Notes: generated by a model from the sequence alone, not told the origin. A stretch of 64,000 nt of DNA from Drechslerella dactyloides (GCA_020064725.1 JAGTWJ010000001.1:2232001-2296000), one strand, 5' to 3'; numbered from the stretch's first letter, positions 26,172 through 39,051 are shown. Numbers and translations: made by a program.

Positions 26172-29100
26172 CCCGCCTTTCCTCCAATAGTCAGACACGG
26201 CGTGTATCTCCCCTTCCGGAAGCCGGTGCACCGCCTGGATCACGCTCCCGATGACCGGCAGCTCCTCGACGACGTGTCCCCGGTCCTTGAGTCCCAGGAC
26301 GATATCGTCCCGCAGCCCGGCTTCCGTGTAGGCTACCTCCGGGATCAGCTGGTGATGCACCCGTGGCGAGCGGATCGTGTCCAGCAGGCTGTAACCCCAC
26401 TTGTAGATTTTGATGAAGGACAGGAACACACTCGTGACAATACGGCTCCCGCCGCTGCCGCCAATGATCAGGCTTGGATAGCCGTTGTAGACGGTGATCG
26501 TCGGCGCAGTCGACGACAGCGGCCGCTTGAAGGGCTTGATGTAGTTGTATATCGACGGTTGCAGGCGAAAGGCGTTGTCGGTCCCGGGGATGGAAAAGTC
26601 ATCCATCTCATCATTGAGCACGATACCTATGGATGCATGCGATATCGGCGGCTGCCCTCGCCCTGTCGCCGCTCCCGTTTACGGTTCCCATTCCCATTCC
26701 AATTCCCATCCCGGGAGAGAATGGTATGTGACGTATACGGGAGCGGCGGGCGAGGGAGGCAGAGCCGGGTAAACGTCAGTAACGAATGGACATATGCAGA
26801 CGTGTAACGTAACTGCTAGTTTCAAGTTGTGCTTAACTGTGGTAAGCGTAGCATTGTGAAGCATAACTGTCGATTGGAGGGATTTCGGCGACATAGCTTT
26901 CTTTCTTTCATTCTTTCTTTCCACTTCGGTCTTCTGACGTGAAGTGCTCGGCTGCCTGTCGGTATTTCCCCGTCGCCTGGAACCCCCTCGATGCATATCT
27001 GGGGGATCCGGCGCATCGGACGAAACCGACAACTCGAACCGCCCTGACAGTCGACACAAAAACGTCACGTCGAAACGAAAAAAACCACATCTCGCCAAGA
27101 CCACAGCGCTGGGCACCAACGACGACCCAAGCTGAAAAGAACACAGTGGGCATTTTTTACTCACCAGTCTCGGGATCGCAGATTCGGGCGCCAAAGTACA
27201 GGTTGACCGTGGTCGTCAAAGCGACAGCCATGCCCTCGGCATCCAGGGCACTCATGTGGCTCGTCCCCCTCGATTCCTTGAACTCGTAGCTTGGATTATA
27301 GTGCTTCCAGCCGTACGTTCGGTCGTCGCTGATGTTTCGCCGCACCATGGCTGCAAATTGCTTGGATTGGATTTCCGCCACTCGCGCAACGTTCGAAACA
27401 GCCTCGTCGAACGGATCGCCCAGCTCCGTGCGGCCGGCTGACAGCCATTTCATCGTCCTGTGTAGTTGAACATTAGTAATCGCGGTTGTAGCTTTTTACA
27501 ACATGAATACCAAAGCGTGACCGATTGGAATTTTCTCAATATCAAAGCGTGAGTGGGATGTGAAACGTTGCTGTCCGTGCTAGCTGTCCAAGCTGACTAT
27601 GGCGCCGCGGAAGCTTTCTCGCGTCATCTGGGAAAACTTCATCCATCGCACGAGATTGGCCATCGCACGGAAGGACCCGATCTCGAGCCACCGGGGCACC
27701 CAGGGGATCGTGCTTCACGGGCAAGGGCAGGGGCGTAAGTTCGACGGAGAAGGAGGGGAACTGCAGGCTAGCTTACTCGATGATCCGGTGCGTGACTACT
27801 GCAGAGTCATCGTTAGACATGTCGAGACCCTCCGCGATATTAAGACCTTCTATCAAAACGGCGCCGCTGCTCACAGAAACGACGACAAAGCGCAAGGTTA
27901 GCAACGCTCGATCTTGCCCCAATGTTCCTTCAATATAGAAAGAAGTTTTTTCGGCTTCTCAAACTGGTGAGCTGATCGCTTGATAGCGTGATCCGGCACT
28001 GTGGAGAGACGGGGTCAAAGCACACGTCTAGCCACAGACGATTGCAATGCAGCGGCATGATACTCCATCGGGTTCGTCTCGACGACCGAAGAGAGGCCTT
28101 GCCCTGAGATCGGATTCGGAACAAAAGCTGACGCATCCCGCATCGTCTATGTGGCTGAGATTCGCGCGAGCCGACCAAAGGAGGCATAGGCCTGCGATAT
28201 TTGAGACCGGCAAAGCGGCATCGATCCACCCAGCGACTCGGCCAGGCCTCAGATACGGTGGTGATTATCAGGTCATGCACGGTTGCATCACCTCGATGCC
28301 CGCCGCTAGTCTATATCCGCAGGCCGTGCCTGGGCGAAATGCTCACCGCCCCAATAGCCAGCTGTCGGAGACGCTGGAGATACGCCTCGATCGATCGCCC
28401 TTGTGCTCTCGCCGCGGAAGAGTTACCATGCAGCCGGTAAACTCTGTAGAGCGAGATCCTCAAGCTACTTGTCGCACAGATGCGCCTCGAGACATCGCAC
28501 AAGTCGCACAGGGCACGAGCGCAACCAGCGCACCGTGAAGGTCGTGTCCCAAAATGCAACAAACCGACGTTGTCGAGACGTCGACGCCGACGGTCATGCC
28601 AAACCAACTCCGGCGATGGCCGTCAGCCTGCCAAAACCGGCAGACGGTCCTGACGATCTGGGTCTCGACCTCCAATGGCCGATTGTAGAACCTGATACGA
28701 ATGGCTGCGACGTGATGCAGCCACCGAGAGCCATCGATGGCGATGGCGGCTTCTGGCCACGATCCTGGGACCAAGGATACCGCCATGCCGCAATGCAATG
28801 CCACATCGGGGAGGAGAATTCCAGTATCCATTATCGCGGTACAGACGAAACACGGGACTGGAACACTCCCCCACCCTCTCAGAAGGAAAATGCAGCTCTG
28901 CCCAAGGCCAGATTGCAATCCAAGGTCCCATCAAGAGATCCAGGCAGTCTTTGAACGGAAAGCACCAGGACCTTTCGAGTATCAAATGAGAAAGAAAGAA
29001 AAAAAATTCACATACCTGCATGGTGGCGGACAGGTCAGAATCTCCTGTCCGAACGCCCATACTTTCAACGTATCGTCCACCTGAGCGGTATACTCCTTCA

Positions 29101-30040
29101 TATCCCCCACCGTCAACACCCCACCCTTCGCCTTGACAAACTTCGCAAGACTCCTGGCCACGCTCCCCTCGTAAAACACCTCCGGCCCACCTTCTGCAAT
29201 CAGCCGCAGCGTCTTCCCCAGCGCCGGTCGATACATCACATCCCCCTCCTGCAGCATCTGCCCGTCCTCGCGGAACAGGAACCCCCACTCCTTCTTATCC
29301 GCCTGCAGCAGCCACTCGCACTCCTCCATCACATGCCGCAAGAACATCGGCACCCGCACCCCGTCCTCGCACAGCGCGATGCTCGGCGCGAACAGCTCCC
29401 GCCAGGGGACGCGGCCGTATAGCTTCCACGCAGCGTAGAAACCCGCGACCTCACCGGGTATCGCGACGGCGAGGCCGCCGTGCTGCGCCGCCAGCGGGTC
29501 GTGGTTGAACATGTCGCGGTGCGAGGCGCCGGGTGCCATCTCGCGGAAGTTCAGGCTGCTAGATGTCCCGTCCGGCGCGCGGACGACCATGAAGCCGCCG
29601 CCGCCGATGCCGGATGCGTACATGTTCACGACGCCGATGCACAGCGCTGTCGCGATCGCGGCGTCGACCGCTGTCCCGTTGCGCATGCGCAGCGTGTTCA
29701 CGCCGATCTGCGAGCAGACTTCCACGTCTGAGGCGACGGCGCCGCGATGCGCGGTGATGAGGTGATTGCGCGGGTCGCCGCCGTCGTGACGGGGAGAGGA
29801 AGGGATACGAGAGAAGACGGCGAAGGCGAGAATTGTATTCCCGATGGCGAGCATGAGGAGGCAGGCGAAGAAGGTGACGGGCGAGATGGAGCTGACGCTG
29901 CGGTTGGAGCTGTAGCTGGAGACACGACGTTTGACGGCCGTCAGGCGGACGCGGGCTTCTGAGGGCGTCGCCGGCCGCACCAATGGGGTGGTTTCGTCGG
30001 CGACCACGACGGCTTCTTCATCGACGGGTGGGAGCGCCAT
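26172..30040 (-). CDS. Gamma-glutamyltranspeptidase (glutathione hydrolase), membrane-anchored
   Basis: Cleaves and transfers the gamma-glutamyl group of glutathione; in fungi it is mainly a vacuolar enzyme of glutathione turnover. Four exons are confident on the minus strand: 30040-29016, 27866-27777, 27457-27165 and 26626-26172, giving 621 residues. Residues 56-77 form one membrane anchor preceded by an acidic DETTPLV signal of vacuolar-sorting type. The large-subunit region includes SGIGGGGFMVV and CPPP; exon 2 continues with GAVLIEGLNIAEGLDM. The autoprocessing and catalytic Thr is Thr437 in RGTSHMSAL, and the glycine loop IIGGSGGSRI follows. Coding sequence ends in RKGG before a GTGAGT donor. 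Family members end only a few residues later, so a very short last exon lies downstream and is not placed with confidence. The introns are 1,149, 319 and 538 nt, far longer than the 50-90 nt introns of other genes here. Confidence 0.92.
27867..29015 (-). other. Unusually long (1,149 nt) intron 1 of the transpeptidase gene
   Basis: The donor GTATGTG at 29015 and the acceptor GTGAGCAG ending at 27867, with a TTGCTAACC branch site upstream of it, restore a perfect family match across the junction. The interior contains open frames on both strands (minus 28460-28918, plus 28403-28954) with no domain I recognise. No terminal repeats were seen that would mark a simple transposon insertion. Confidence 0.75.
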
Positions 30041-30340
30041 GGTGGATGTGGATATATATGTTTGTGGAAGCTTCGGTTGGGTAGGTAGTATGTGGATATA
30101 GCTGATCGTGTGCTGTCTATCGATATAGCTTGATCGTTCCGCTATGTTTCGTTACTCTCTGCTAGAGAACGGCGAGATCGTAGAAAACGAGTGCTTGGAT
30201 GCAGCCCGCGCGTACGGCTGGAGGTCAGCCTGTCACCAGTCAGTCAGTCAGCTTGTGAATAGGTTCATTTGCTTCAGGAGGAGCGCCGCCGCGCACCAGC
30301 GTTGTGTAACCAACCTCGCCCGCCACGTTTCGCAGCAGCA

Positions 30341-30380
30341 GACACTGACACTGACACTGACGCTGGCACTGGCACTGACA
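30341..30380. repeat. CTGACA hexanucleotide repeat
   Basis: About six imperfect units (ctgaca, ctggca), about 300 bp upstream of the transpeptidase start codon. Confidence 0.8.
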
Positions 30381-31198
30381 GCACCCTGAGATCTCGATCG
30401 CAGCCTGTGTCGATGTCGATGCGGAGTCTGCAGCCCTGCATGCATGCTATAAACGAACGTAACGTCGAGAGTGGCGAGTAAGTGCGGAGACGAGTGGTCG
30501 TGAGCAGTCGCCCGGTAGCCGTGAGTAGTGCGCTGTGGAGATCGATCGCGTGCCGATTGTCAGTTTGGGTTAACGTGCCGCCCCTCGCCCACCTATCGGC
30601 AGCCGAGGCATCCCGACGTGGAGGAGCGCAGGGGTGACAGCCGCACCTGCTCGTTCCGTTGACAGGGATCAATGAACACAAGTGTGCTGTACATACCGTC
30701 ACGGGTCCATGCTTGCTTGCATGAATCCGCACACGTAGATGAAATGGATGGACAAGACGAAATTGAAATGCGCCGTCGACAAATGTAATATATTTTAGGA
30801 TTAAGAAACCATAGTGTAGTGCGGTGTAGTGTAGTAGCGTGGTGTAGTACTTCTAGGGAATCCAAACGGACACGGCCAGCTGCCGGAGCAAGAGAAGAGA
30901 GGTGAGAAGTCTAAAATACAGAATGAAAGAAAATATTATAGATAGAACGACGGAAACCACCGATGCATCTGGTGTATATCACGGTATAAACCAGCTATAT
31001 AATATAATCCGCATCGACGGTCCAGCCCGCGGCACCAACAGATATCAAAGCGATATACCCAGTATGACACTGCCAACCATATGCACGGGAGGAAAAAGGA
31101 GAAATGCATCCGGATACCTCGCCCTGCCGTCTCCATTACGCCTGCCCGTCCGTCCACCTCCTGCTTGCCTGCCTGCGAGGATTAGAAAATAATGCATG

Positions 31199-31219
31199 CA
31201 CGCACGCACGCACGCACGC
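31199..31219. repeat. GCAC tetranucleotide microsatellite
   Basis: Five perfect tandem gcac/cacg units. Confidence 0.85.
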
Positions 31220-32429
31220 GTGCCGTCTTTCACAAAACGTCAACAAACAGGCACGTCGTCTTCAGAATCCATCGAATGACAACAAGTCAACCTTGCAACA
31301 TACGTAACGCAACAGCCTCCAAAATAAACTCCCCGGTCAACCAGTGCAACTGCAATCGAACGCGCGCGCTTCAGATCTTGCATAAGCATATCACAAAAGG
31401 TATGATAAATTTATCCAGGAGAAAGAGAAGAAAGAAAAGGAAGTATATCGACGGACAATCGAAGCCCGCGAAACGGCATCTGAGCATCGAAGAGGAAAGT
31501 TGGAAAATGGCAGTGCACCAGAGAAAAGAAAATCAGATCAAATTGTAAGATAGCTCGAAGCAGAAGATAATAGTTTATAAAAATGAAGACCCTTCACTTT
31601 CCATGCTTCGCAAAATCCAAAACCGCATAAAACAAAGTAAAAGATATCAGGGTATGAGTACCAGTGTCGATAGATAAACAGAAGACGAGACGGGGAGGGA
31701 AAGAACAACCGGAATCGAAAAGCTCAAGCTCATTTTGTTTTTTTCCCCAGCAATCAACAATAAAAGCAACCACCGGTAGACACGAAAGATGATGAACGGG
31801 GGGCGTTAGTACATACAAAGACGTCGATTCACCGAACGGAGTGTGTGTGTCGAAGAGGAGGAGGAGGAGAAGAGGGAGGAGGAGCGAGCAAGAAAAACAG
31901 CACCATCATGAGTGGAAAATATAACAAAGGAAAAGGAAGTGTGTGTGTAAAATGAAAGGACAACCCTGATCGAGAAAGTATAGTATCTATCCTACTGCCA
32001 AAAACAAATGGTGTATATAAAGCGGCCACTTGGTTGGATAAAACAGACGGAAAAGCACAACGTGGATGGGCAGAAACATCGCTACCATCACGGCACAGCG
32101 GCACAGCACGTATTAAGACTCAGGGGGAATCAGCGTGCGCTGCGTCTAGCGTCGTAAGAAAGGTAAGAACAAAACATGAAGAGATTTACCAGTATTAATA
32201 TCCCATGTGCTTTCTTTCGTTCTGTCTTTCTTCATTTCGTTCCTCCAATCACCAAATACGCCACTTTGAAAACAAAAAGGGTATTGTGGTGTAGTGTATA
32301 GCGGCGTCATCAGGGCTTGGTGGATTGGATGGAATCGCGCGTCACCGACCCGAAACTGATCAAGCTGGACCTCTGAGAGCCAGCCTTCTTAGGAGACTCG
32401 CGCCGAGTGGCGAGCTGAGAAAACAATTT

Positions 32430-34245
32430 CTAAGCATCCCCAACGCCATTCAGCTTCTTTCTCCTAACCAGGGGCGGTGGCATCATGCGGCTCGCGTTTT
32501 CCGTCGTCTCGTCAATGACCACGCTACTGCTGATTCGCCGGCTGCCGGTCATGCTGCCGGATCCACCATGCACCGTCTGCATGCTCTTTCTCCGAGGGAT
32601 CGCGCTGCCCCCTGGAGCGGACATGACGGAAACCGCCCTAACGGTCCCGGAATCCGCTCTCGAGAGCGTTCCCCTCCTGGAAGTTGGAGTCGCAAAAATG
32701 TCATCACCGAGCCCGCCAATCGAGGCTCTGGGTTTCGTCGTCGGCGAGGTGAAATCCGGCATGGGGATCTGCGAGGCGCCCCCAATACTAGCTCGGGACG
32801 ACGGCCGGCTGATGCTCTGCCCGTTGGTCGAAAACGATAGCCGTGACGACGTCGAAGCTCTAGACGACGGTCTCGACGATACCGGTCCGTTCATTGCTTC
32901 CGCCATGTGGCCTGCAAATGTCCGCGACATGCTCCCAAACCGATCGTCCACCGACGCGGACGTGACCGACGAGGCGGTGGATGAAGGCCGTTTCTTCTGC
33001 CTCATCGTCACGCTCAGCGGTGGGACGTAACCCATGTTGCCTAGGTGCGGCGAGCCTCGCCTGGGCGGTGTCCGTTGAGTCGGTGGCGGCATCTTAGATC
33101 GCGCCGACTGGACTCTCTGCTCCAGACGCTGCATCTGTCCTATCAGGCCACGGATCTGGGTGAGAGATTTCGAGTTTGAGATCGGGATGCCGGAACCAGC
33201 CGATACGGTGACCTTCCTCATGGAGCCGTTCAGATTGACGCTCGATGGCGTCTTCTTGGGTAGCGACTTGTAATGCGATGGTCTCGGGGTCATGAGATGG
33301 TCGTGAGGGGTCGGTATACGAGAGGATGAGCCGGATGTTTCCGAGATTGGTGGCGAGGGCGGCGTGGGCGACGAAAAGTCGGTAGGTGTGGTGGGCGCCC
33401 TTGGCCGCTTGGGTGTAGGAGATACTGATGTCGGTGTGGTGGGGGCTTCCGGCATCGGCGACTGGAATCTGGGATTGGCGGTACCCTGTTTCGCCATGAG
33501 ATACTTCTCCGCTGAAAGCTCAGCCTCAACCTTGAGCTCAGCCAGTTCGTCCTTCAGCCGCTGCACGTCGATACGCAGCTCCTCCCGCTCGAGCTCCAGG
33601 GTCTGGATCTCGGATTCGTTCATCGCGTTCCGCTCAATGGCCATATTGTATTTTGATTCCAGGTCGTCCAGCGACGATTTGACGATTCGCTCCTGCCGTT
33701 CAAAGTCATCGTTGGAGACCTCCATTTCGCGAATCTTGATCTGCCCCGTTCGGTATTTTTCGCGCAGTTCGGTAATTTCCTTCTGCAGCTGCCCCTGGAC
33801 TGTGTTCGCCTCCTCCTTTGCCATTTTGAACTTGGTCTGCATGTCGCGAAAGTGGTGTTAGCCATTGCGGGACGATCTACATGTGTCTTGTGCTCTCGCT
33901 GTGCTCCTTATCGCCCGCCGCTCTCCTATCGGGAGAACACGCGAACGCGAGAGAGAGATTGGAAGTCGGATAGAGAGAGAGACAAAAAAAAATCCGGGGA
34001 AAGCTCACCTTCCACTCGTCTACCTCGTACTTTAACCCCTCGTTCTTTTTCCTCATTTCCGCCTGCGTCTTCTCCTGCACCTCCAACTCGCGCTCCAGTT
34101 CCTTCTCGAGCTCCCGCGAAGAGGACTGGAATTCATTGAGCTCCTGCTCCATGCTGGCGTATTGGCCCTTGTACCACTCGAGTTCCTCCTCCGGGGTCGC
34201 GTACTCCGGCTTACGCGGAGACGAAAAGACCTCGATGTCCGCCAT
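32430..34245 (-). CDS. nudE: NudE family nuclear distribution protein (dynein/LIS1 cofactor)
   Basis: A cytoplasmic coiled-coil adaptor that links LIS1/NudF to dynein at microtubule ends and supports nuclear migration in hyphae; the Neurospora counterpart is RO-11. Two minus-strand exons (34245-34009 and 33836-32430) give 547 residues. The intron has GTGAGC, GGCTAAC and ATGCAG signals. Residues 1 to about 190 are a continuous heptad-rich coiled coil holding the family block: EELEWYKGQY near the start, then YEVDEWK joined across the intron to TKFKMAKEEANT, then LDDLESKYNMAIER. The remainder is a Ser/Pro/Arg-rich, apparently disordered tail ending in RRKKLNGVGDA. The ATG at 34245 has a good ACC context, and the length is normal for the family. 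Confidence 0.95.
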
Positions 34246-36721
34246 GGTTGTCGTTGTCGTGAAAACTGCGATGGGCGGCGACGGCGACGGCGACGGCGAA
34301 CACGCGGGGGAAAAGAGGAGAGAGGAGTGACGGGGAGACGGCCGGCCGATGCCTTAAAAGGGTCGCCGCGTCCAGCGATGAAAACAGTTTGGATAAGCGC
34401 CCCTCCCTTCCCCTAATCCGAGATAATTGTCGTCGTTGCCAAGCGCCACCGTTCCGGATGTGACACTAGTTCCCCGAGAGAGAGCGAGCGAGCGAGAGTG
34501 AGCCAGCCAGCTAGCCAGCAAGAAGAGCCTAATCTTCTCTTTTTTTTTTGGTTTTCGAGGTTTATTTTATTAATGCGGTCCGCAGAAGAAGACGCGAAAC
34601 CGTGGGCTGAAGCAGAGGCAGCAGCAGAGCTATGCAGAGGGCCTGAAATCCAGGCTCGTTCCGCCGCTCTAGCCACCGGGCGGTCGGTCGGTCGTTTCAA
34701 GAGATCCCCAGAGAAACACGGAGGCAGGTAGGAAGGTCAAGGAAAGACAGAGTGAAAGATATAAAAAGAGAGCGAGGAGAAAAGAAAGGAAAGTGTATCC
34801 AAATTGGAATCAGACAGAACGAAGGATGAGCTATATAGCAAAAGGGAACCGCGTAGGTTTCAGCGATCCTCGAAATCAAGCTCGTGGACCCATCTCCCAC
34901 CAACAGCCGAGGAAGAGCGAGAGCCAGACGATACAGGTAGCGTAGCGAGCAAGTGATCTGATCGCTCGTCGCCGTCACGCCGGATAGTCCCAGAGAGATA
35001 GGCGAAAAGGGCGGCCGGTAAGGAGGAAACAAGTAGGTAACGAAGGATGTATGCACTCCGGTCGGTGGGAGCAGAAGCAGAAGCAGCAGCGGGAGCAGCG
35101 GGAGCAGCAGCAGTAGCGACAGCAGCGGAGGGTGGTCGTCCAGGTGTCGTCGTCAAGGTGGCATGCGTGTCGTAACGGAGTCGTGAAGCCGAACGGGCAG
35201 GCGAACGCACGAGGATGGGAGGCGGAAAACGGGATGGAGAGAATGGAATGTCGGAAAGGTAAGGTACGTTACCTGGGACGGGGAGGCGGTTGGGCGGTCG
35301 TCGGAGCCGGCGGTTGTCGAAGGAGGATTTTTTTATTTATGAGATATCAGCGACGGGTATCGTCGTCGCCTGCCTGCGATCCTGGGAGAAGTCGAGAGGA
35401 AGGGCCGCTTGGTCGGGATGGTCGAATGTCGTCCTGGGTCGAAGAGCGAATCCGGGGGTCCTGGGTCCTGGTCGATGGGGCGATGGGCGATGGCCGTCGT
35501 CGGGGCCGCGAGGAGGAGGAGGAGGAAGGCGGCGGGTGGTGGTGGTAGTGGCGGTCGACGGAGTGACGATGGAGAATTTGGCAGGATGAATTGGGAGAGA
35601 CGGCGGGAAGGGGCATCCTCCTACTACCACCACTCCCACTGCTAACTACAATGCTGCTACAAGCAGAGAACTACCCTTGCTCCTGCTGCTATCAACAGGC
35701 TACGGTGGATGTCTGGCATGCCCGCCAGCCCGGCGGAGCGCAGGCTGGCCGCGGCGCCCCTGTCATCTCTTCTGATAGTCAGCACATGCCACCAGCACTC
35801 TCGTCCTCTCCTTCTTTCTCCCACTCCCTCCTAGTCTCGATGCAGTCTCTCTTCTCGTCCCGATGCTGCAGCCTCTCCTGATGAGCTGGCCGGCAGGGGA
35901 AAAGCTCGCTAGCGGCCGACAGCTGGTCCCATTCGTAAACAACGCACCGGCAACCGCCCCGGCGCCTGGATACGCCATCCATGTCGACTTCTGCGTATTC
36001 CACCATCGCGACGACCCGGCATATGTGTATACACGGCGCAGTCATGCCACGACGTCCATACAGACGTGCATGCAAACATGCAGAGTACCTGTACAGTACG
36101 TGCAGAGATGCGCCTGCAGATGGCGATGTGCATCTGCCGCCCGCGGAATGCGCATGCTCGATTCGAGAGAGCCGGCCCTCTCTCGTCGCCAAATTGTATT
36201 CTTTCCGCATCCGGCCCGTCCAAACCCTCTCTCATCCTGTCACTCATCCAGGGATGCCCGTCCCAATTTCATTACGCCGATATTGTATGGCTGCCTGTGG
36301 GCCTTTCGTTCCGTCTTCAGCCAAACCACTCGCACGGGAGTGCTAATACCAAGTAACTGCTCTCTCTCTCTTTCGTACGCTCGGTATCACACAATGGCGA
36401 CTCCAATATCCGCGTAAATTGAAAATGCACATGTCATATCTGCATATTATCATTGACAGACTACGCTACCCCAGGCTGCCAGCCAGCCCAGCCCAGCCCA
36501 GCCCCCTGCGCAACCGTGCATGCTGGAAATAACATACAGACACCAGATTACCGCTGTAACATCACATAACGTATGCATTCGCGCGACTTCACTGCATTGC
36601 ATTGCATATCTCAACTGTTAATAACTTCCGACTCTCCCGTCCTCCCTTACTTCTTTCCTTCTTTCCACCGCCATCCGCCACCACCAGCGCTTGCGAAAAC
36701 ACATGAAAGGAGAAAAGAAAA
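34246..36721. other. Intergenic: nudE promoter and 3' region of the recurrent-YG gene
   Basis: No supported gene. A GGCGAC hexanucleotide repeat lies at 34275-34299 just upstream of the nudE ATG. Poly-pyrimidine, AGCAGA and GAG repeats occur at 35060-35115 and 35505-35530. Open frames on the plus strand at 35132-35548 and 35863-36417 are low-complexity and look like chance. Confidence 0.6.
34275..34299. repeat. GGCGAC hexanucleotide repeat
   Basis: Four tandem units just upstream of the nudE start codon, probably in its 5' leader. Confidence 0.85.
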
Positions 36722-37925
36722 TTAAAGCTCGTCCCGGACCTTCTGCGCCGCACTCTTCACCTTCTCCGTCGCGCTCGACGCCGCACTAGCAACCGAGCTC
36801 GCCAGCGGCGTCGAGCTCGACCCGCCCACTAGACTCTCCACCACGCTCTCCGCGCTCGCCACGTACTCCGTCGCCTGCGCGTACGCCTCCGCGATCGTAA
36901 TCGACACCTTCTCGCCAAAGCTCAGCTGCGTGCCGTAGAACATCTCGCTCAGTTGCACCTTCGCCGACTCGAGCGCCTCCTCCAGCCGAACCTGTGCGGA
37001 CTCCGCGTACGTCTTCTCCCGCCCGTACAGCGCCGCGGACACGGTGTCGCCAATCTTCGAGCCCAGCGACGATGCAGCCGACGATACCGACGACGCGGAG
37101 TCGTCGACGAACGAGCTCGCGGCCTCGTAGCTGTCCTTCGCACCGTCGGCAGCCTCGCCCGCGCGCTTGGCAACGTAGTCCGTCGCCTCGGCGAGCGTCT
37201 CTGCGACCGTTTCGGTTGCTTTCTGCAGCGTGCCCTTTGGCGTGCCGTAGATTGCGACGCTGATTTGCGATTTGGCGGTCGACAGGGCGTCTTGGACTCG
37301 CTGCTGGGCCCGCTCGGCGGGTGTCAGTTCGCGGCCGTAGATGACCGTGGAGGCCTTGGCCGCGGCTTCCGAGGCTTGTTGGGCGATTTTCGACGAGATT
37401 GACTCGGCGGTGCCCTGCTGCGTGCCGTAGATTGCCACGGATGCCTCTGAGACCGCTGCTGAAATCTGCCAGTCCACGATGATACCCATTAGCACGTGCT
37501 GCCATATAAACACAAACACACATTGTAGTCCCGCCCGCAAGACGAATAGACGCGTACGAATAGTGACGTGATGTGACATGTAGTGAGCTGGACAGTATGG
37601 TATCAAATCAACATACCTGGCTGCTAGCAACCTGAAGATAACTCTCAATCGCCGGCGGCGGCGTCATCATCGCGCCCGCGGCATCAGTAAAAGACCCATA
37701 CGCCTCGGCCGCAGCGTCCGTCGCACGCGCAATAAACGTCGGCTGCGTGTACAGCGTGCTGAGCCGCGAGTAGACCGACTCCGTAAAGCTAGGCGGCTTG
37801 CCGGAGATGAGCTCGCTCACGAACGCCCTCATCTGCTCGTACCGCTCGTCGGCCTCGTCCGCCACCGACGCGGCCGTCGCGAGGGGTGCTGCGAGGAGCA
37901 GCAGCGATAGGGAATAGACGCGCAT
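36722..37925 (-). CDS. Predicted secreted or ER-targeted alanine/serine-rich protein with recurring I/L/F-Y-G motifs
   Basis: Function unknown. Two minus-strand exons (37925-37617 and 37465-36722) give 350 residues; the intron uses CAG/GTATGT and TGGCAG. Residues 1-18 form a clear signal peptide (MRVYSLSLLLLAAPLATA). The mature protein is rich in Ala, Ser, Glu and Lys with helix-forming stretches. It carries about five spaced Y-G motifs: VAIYGT, TVIYGR, VAIYGT, AALYGR and MFYGT. They alternate with segments such as SEAAAKAST and AEATDYVAKRAGEAADGAK that resemble amphipathic apolipoprotein, perilipin or LEA-like helices. I recall similar uncharacterised proteins in other filamentous ascomycetes but no assigned function. 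It lacks an enzyme motif, a further membrane segment or a GPI-type tail. Lipid or wall association is only a guess from the amphipathic pattern. Confidence 0.85.
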
Positions 37926-39051
37926 TTTGTATGATTGTTGTATGCACTAATTCGCCAGAACGAATAGGTGAGTGTAGGCAATAGAAGTGAGGGTGATGTG
38001 GTTGATTGTGAAGCTTGAAGCTGCAACGGGGTAGCAGGAGGGGGTATGAAAATTAATGATGTGTTACAGCGTGCACCGCAAATGTGATGTAAGAGCTGCA
38101 GAATCTCACATGGCAACGAATCGATAGCTAGCTCCCCCACAATATCTTTTATACGGCTGCCAGCTCAGATATGTCATCACGGTGGCTGTACTGTTCCCTG
38201 CTGTCAAAAGAACGGATTCGACAGGCATGTCGTCATAGCGCATGATATCATGGTCGCTCGCCAACCGCCGCTTTGCAACACCACACTTGCGTTGACCAAA
38301 ATCTCGCGCTCGTGATATTCGCCCGCGCTGTGCAGCATTGTAACTAGCTAAGCTAGCGCTGGCTTTTAGATATTTAGATTTACGAGGATGCTCCGGATCT
38401 TGTCCATCGGAGACGGGCGGAAGGCTTAAATTAGCTATCGATAACTTATTAAGCTCAAAGTTTACTAATTACGGCAAGCCTATGACTCTTTATCGTGAGC
38501 CACATATCGACATGATAAAGACTTGACTCACACGTGAACCAGATTGCTGGTCCTAGACACAGCGAAGCTGGGCCTGCCAGAAGCAAAATCAAGACTACGT
38601 ATACACTACAATACTGAGGTGCAGTCTGGGTTACAAGACTAGACCACTAGGATGTATACGTATATATCCTATAACTAAGACATCTCGTGCGCACGCGCGT
38701 AAACTACAAGCACAGCTATATACAATAATATATATCTTAGGCAACGTTAGCATCAGACTGGCTGAGCGGTCGATTGGGTAGCTAGATCTAGATACTCTGA
38801 AAACTAGGTAGACACCTTCCACAAAAGATAACGACGTCCATCAGCTAGCAGGTTCAGGCCGTATCCGCAATCTATATATACACTGCCGGTACACTAATGA
38901 TGCGGCCATCACGAAGCTATTTCGAGAGGCTTCAGTAGGAGTCCAAGCTCCTTAAAGAAAACATGACTGTCCAGGCACAAGACAAGACGAAAAGTGCACA
39001 ACAGCGAAATATGCATAATAAGAGCCCAAATGTGGCGGCGGCGGCACTAAA
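37926..39051. other. Promoter side of the recurrent-YG gene and AT-richer intergenic DNA
   Basis: No gene seen. Sequence near 37926-38150 should hold the promoter and leader of the minus-strand recurrent-YG gene. From about 38330 on the DNA is AT-richer, with ctagatctagat- and tatatata-type stretches. Confidence 0.6.

Larger units (their letters stand above)
30041..32429. other. Intergenic: transpeptidase promoter side and nudE 3' region
   Basis: No supported gene. The part next to 30041 should hold the promoter of the minus-strand transpeptidase. The part near 32160-32429 should hold the nudE 3' untranslated region. It contains a CTGACA-type repeat at 30341-30380, a GCAC run at 31199-31219, GAG-rich sequence at 31853-31890 and two copies of a GGTGTAGTGTA motif at 30823 and 32288. 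Confidence 0.6.
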
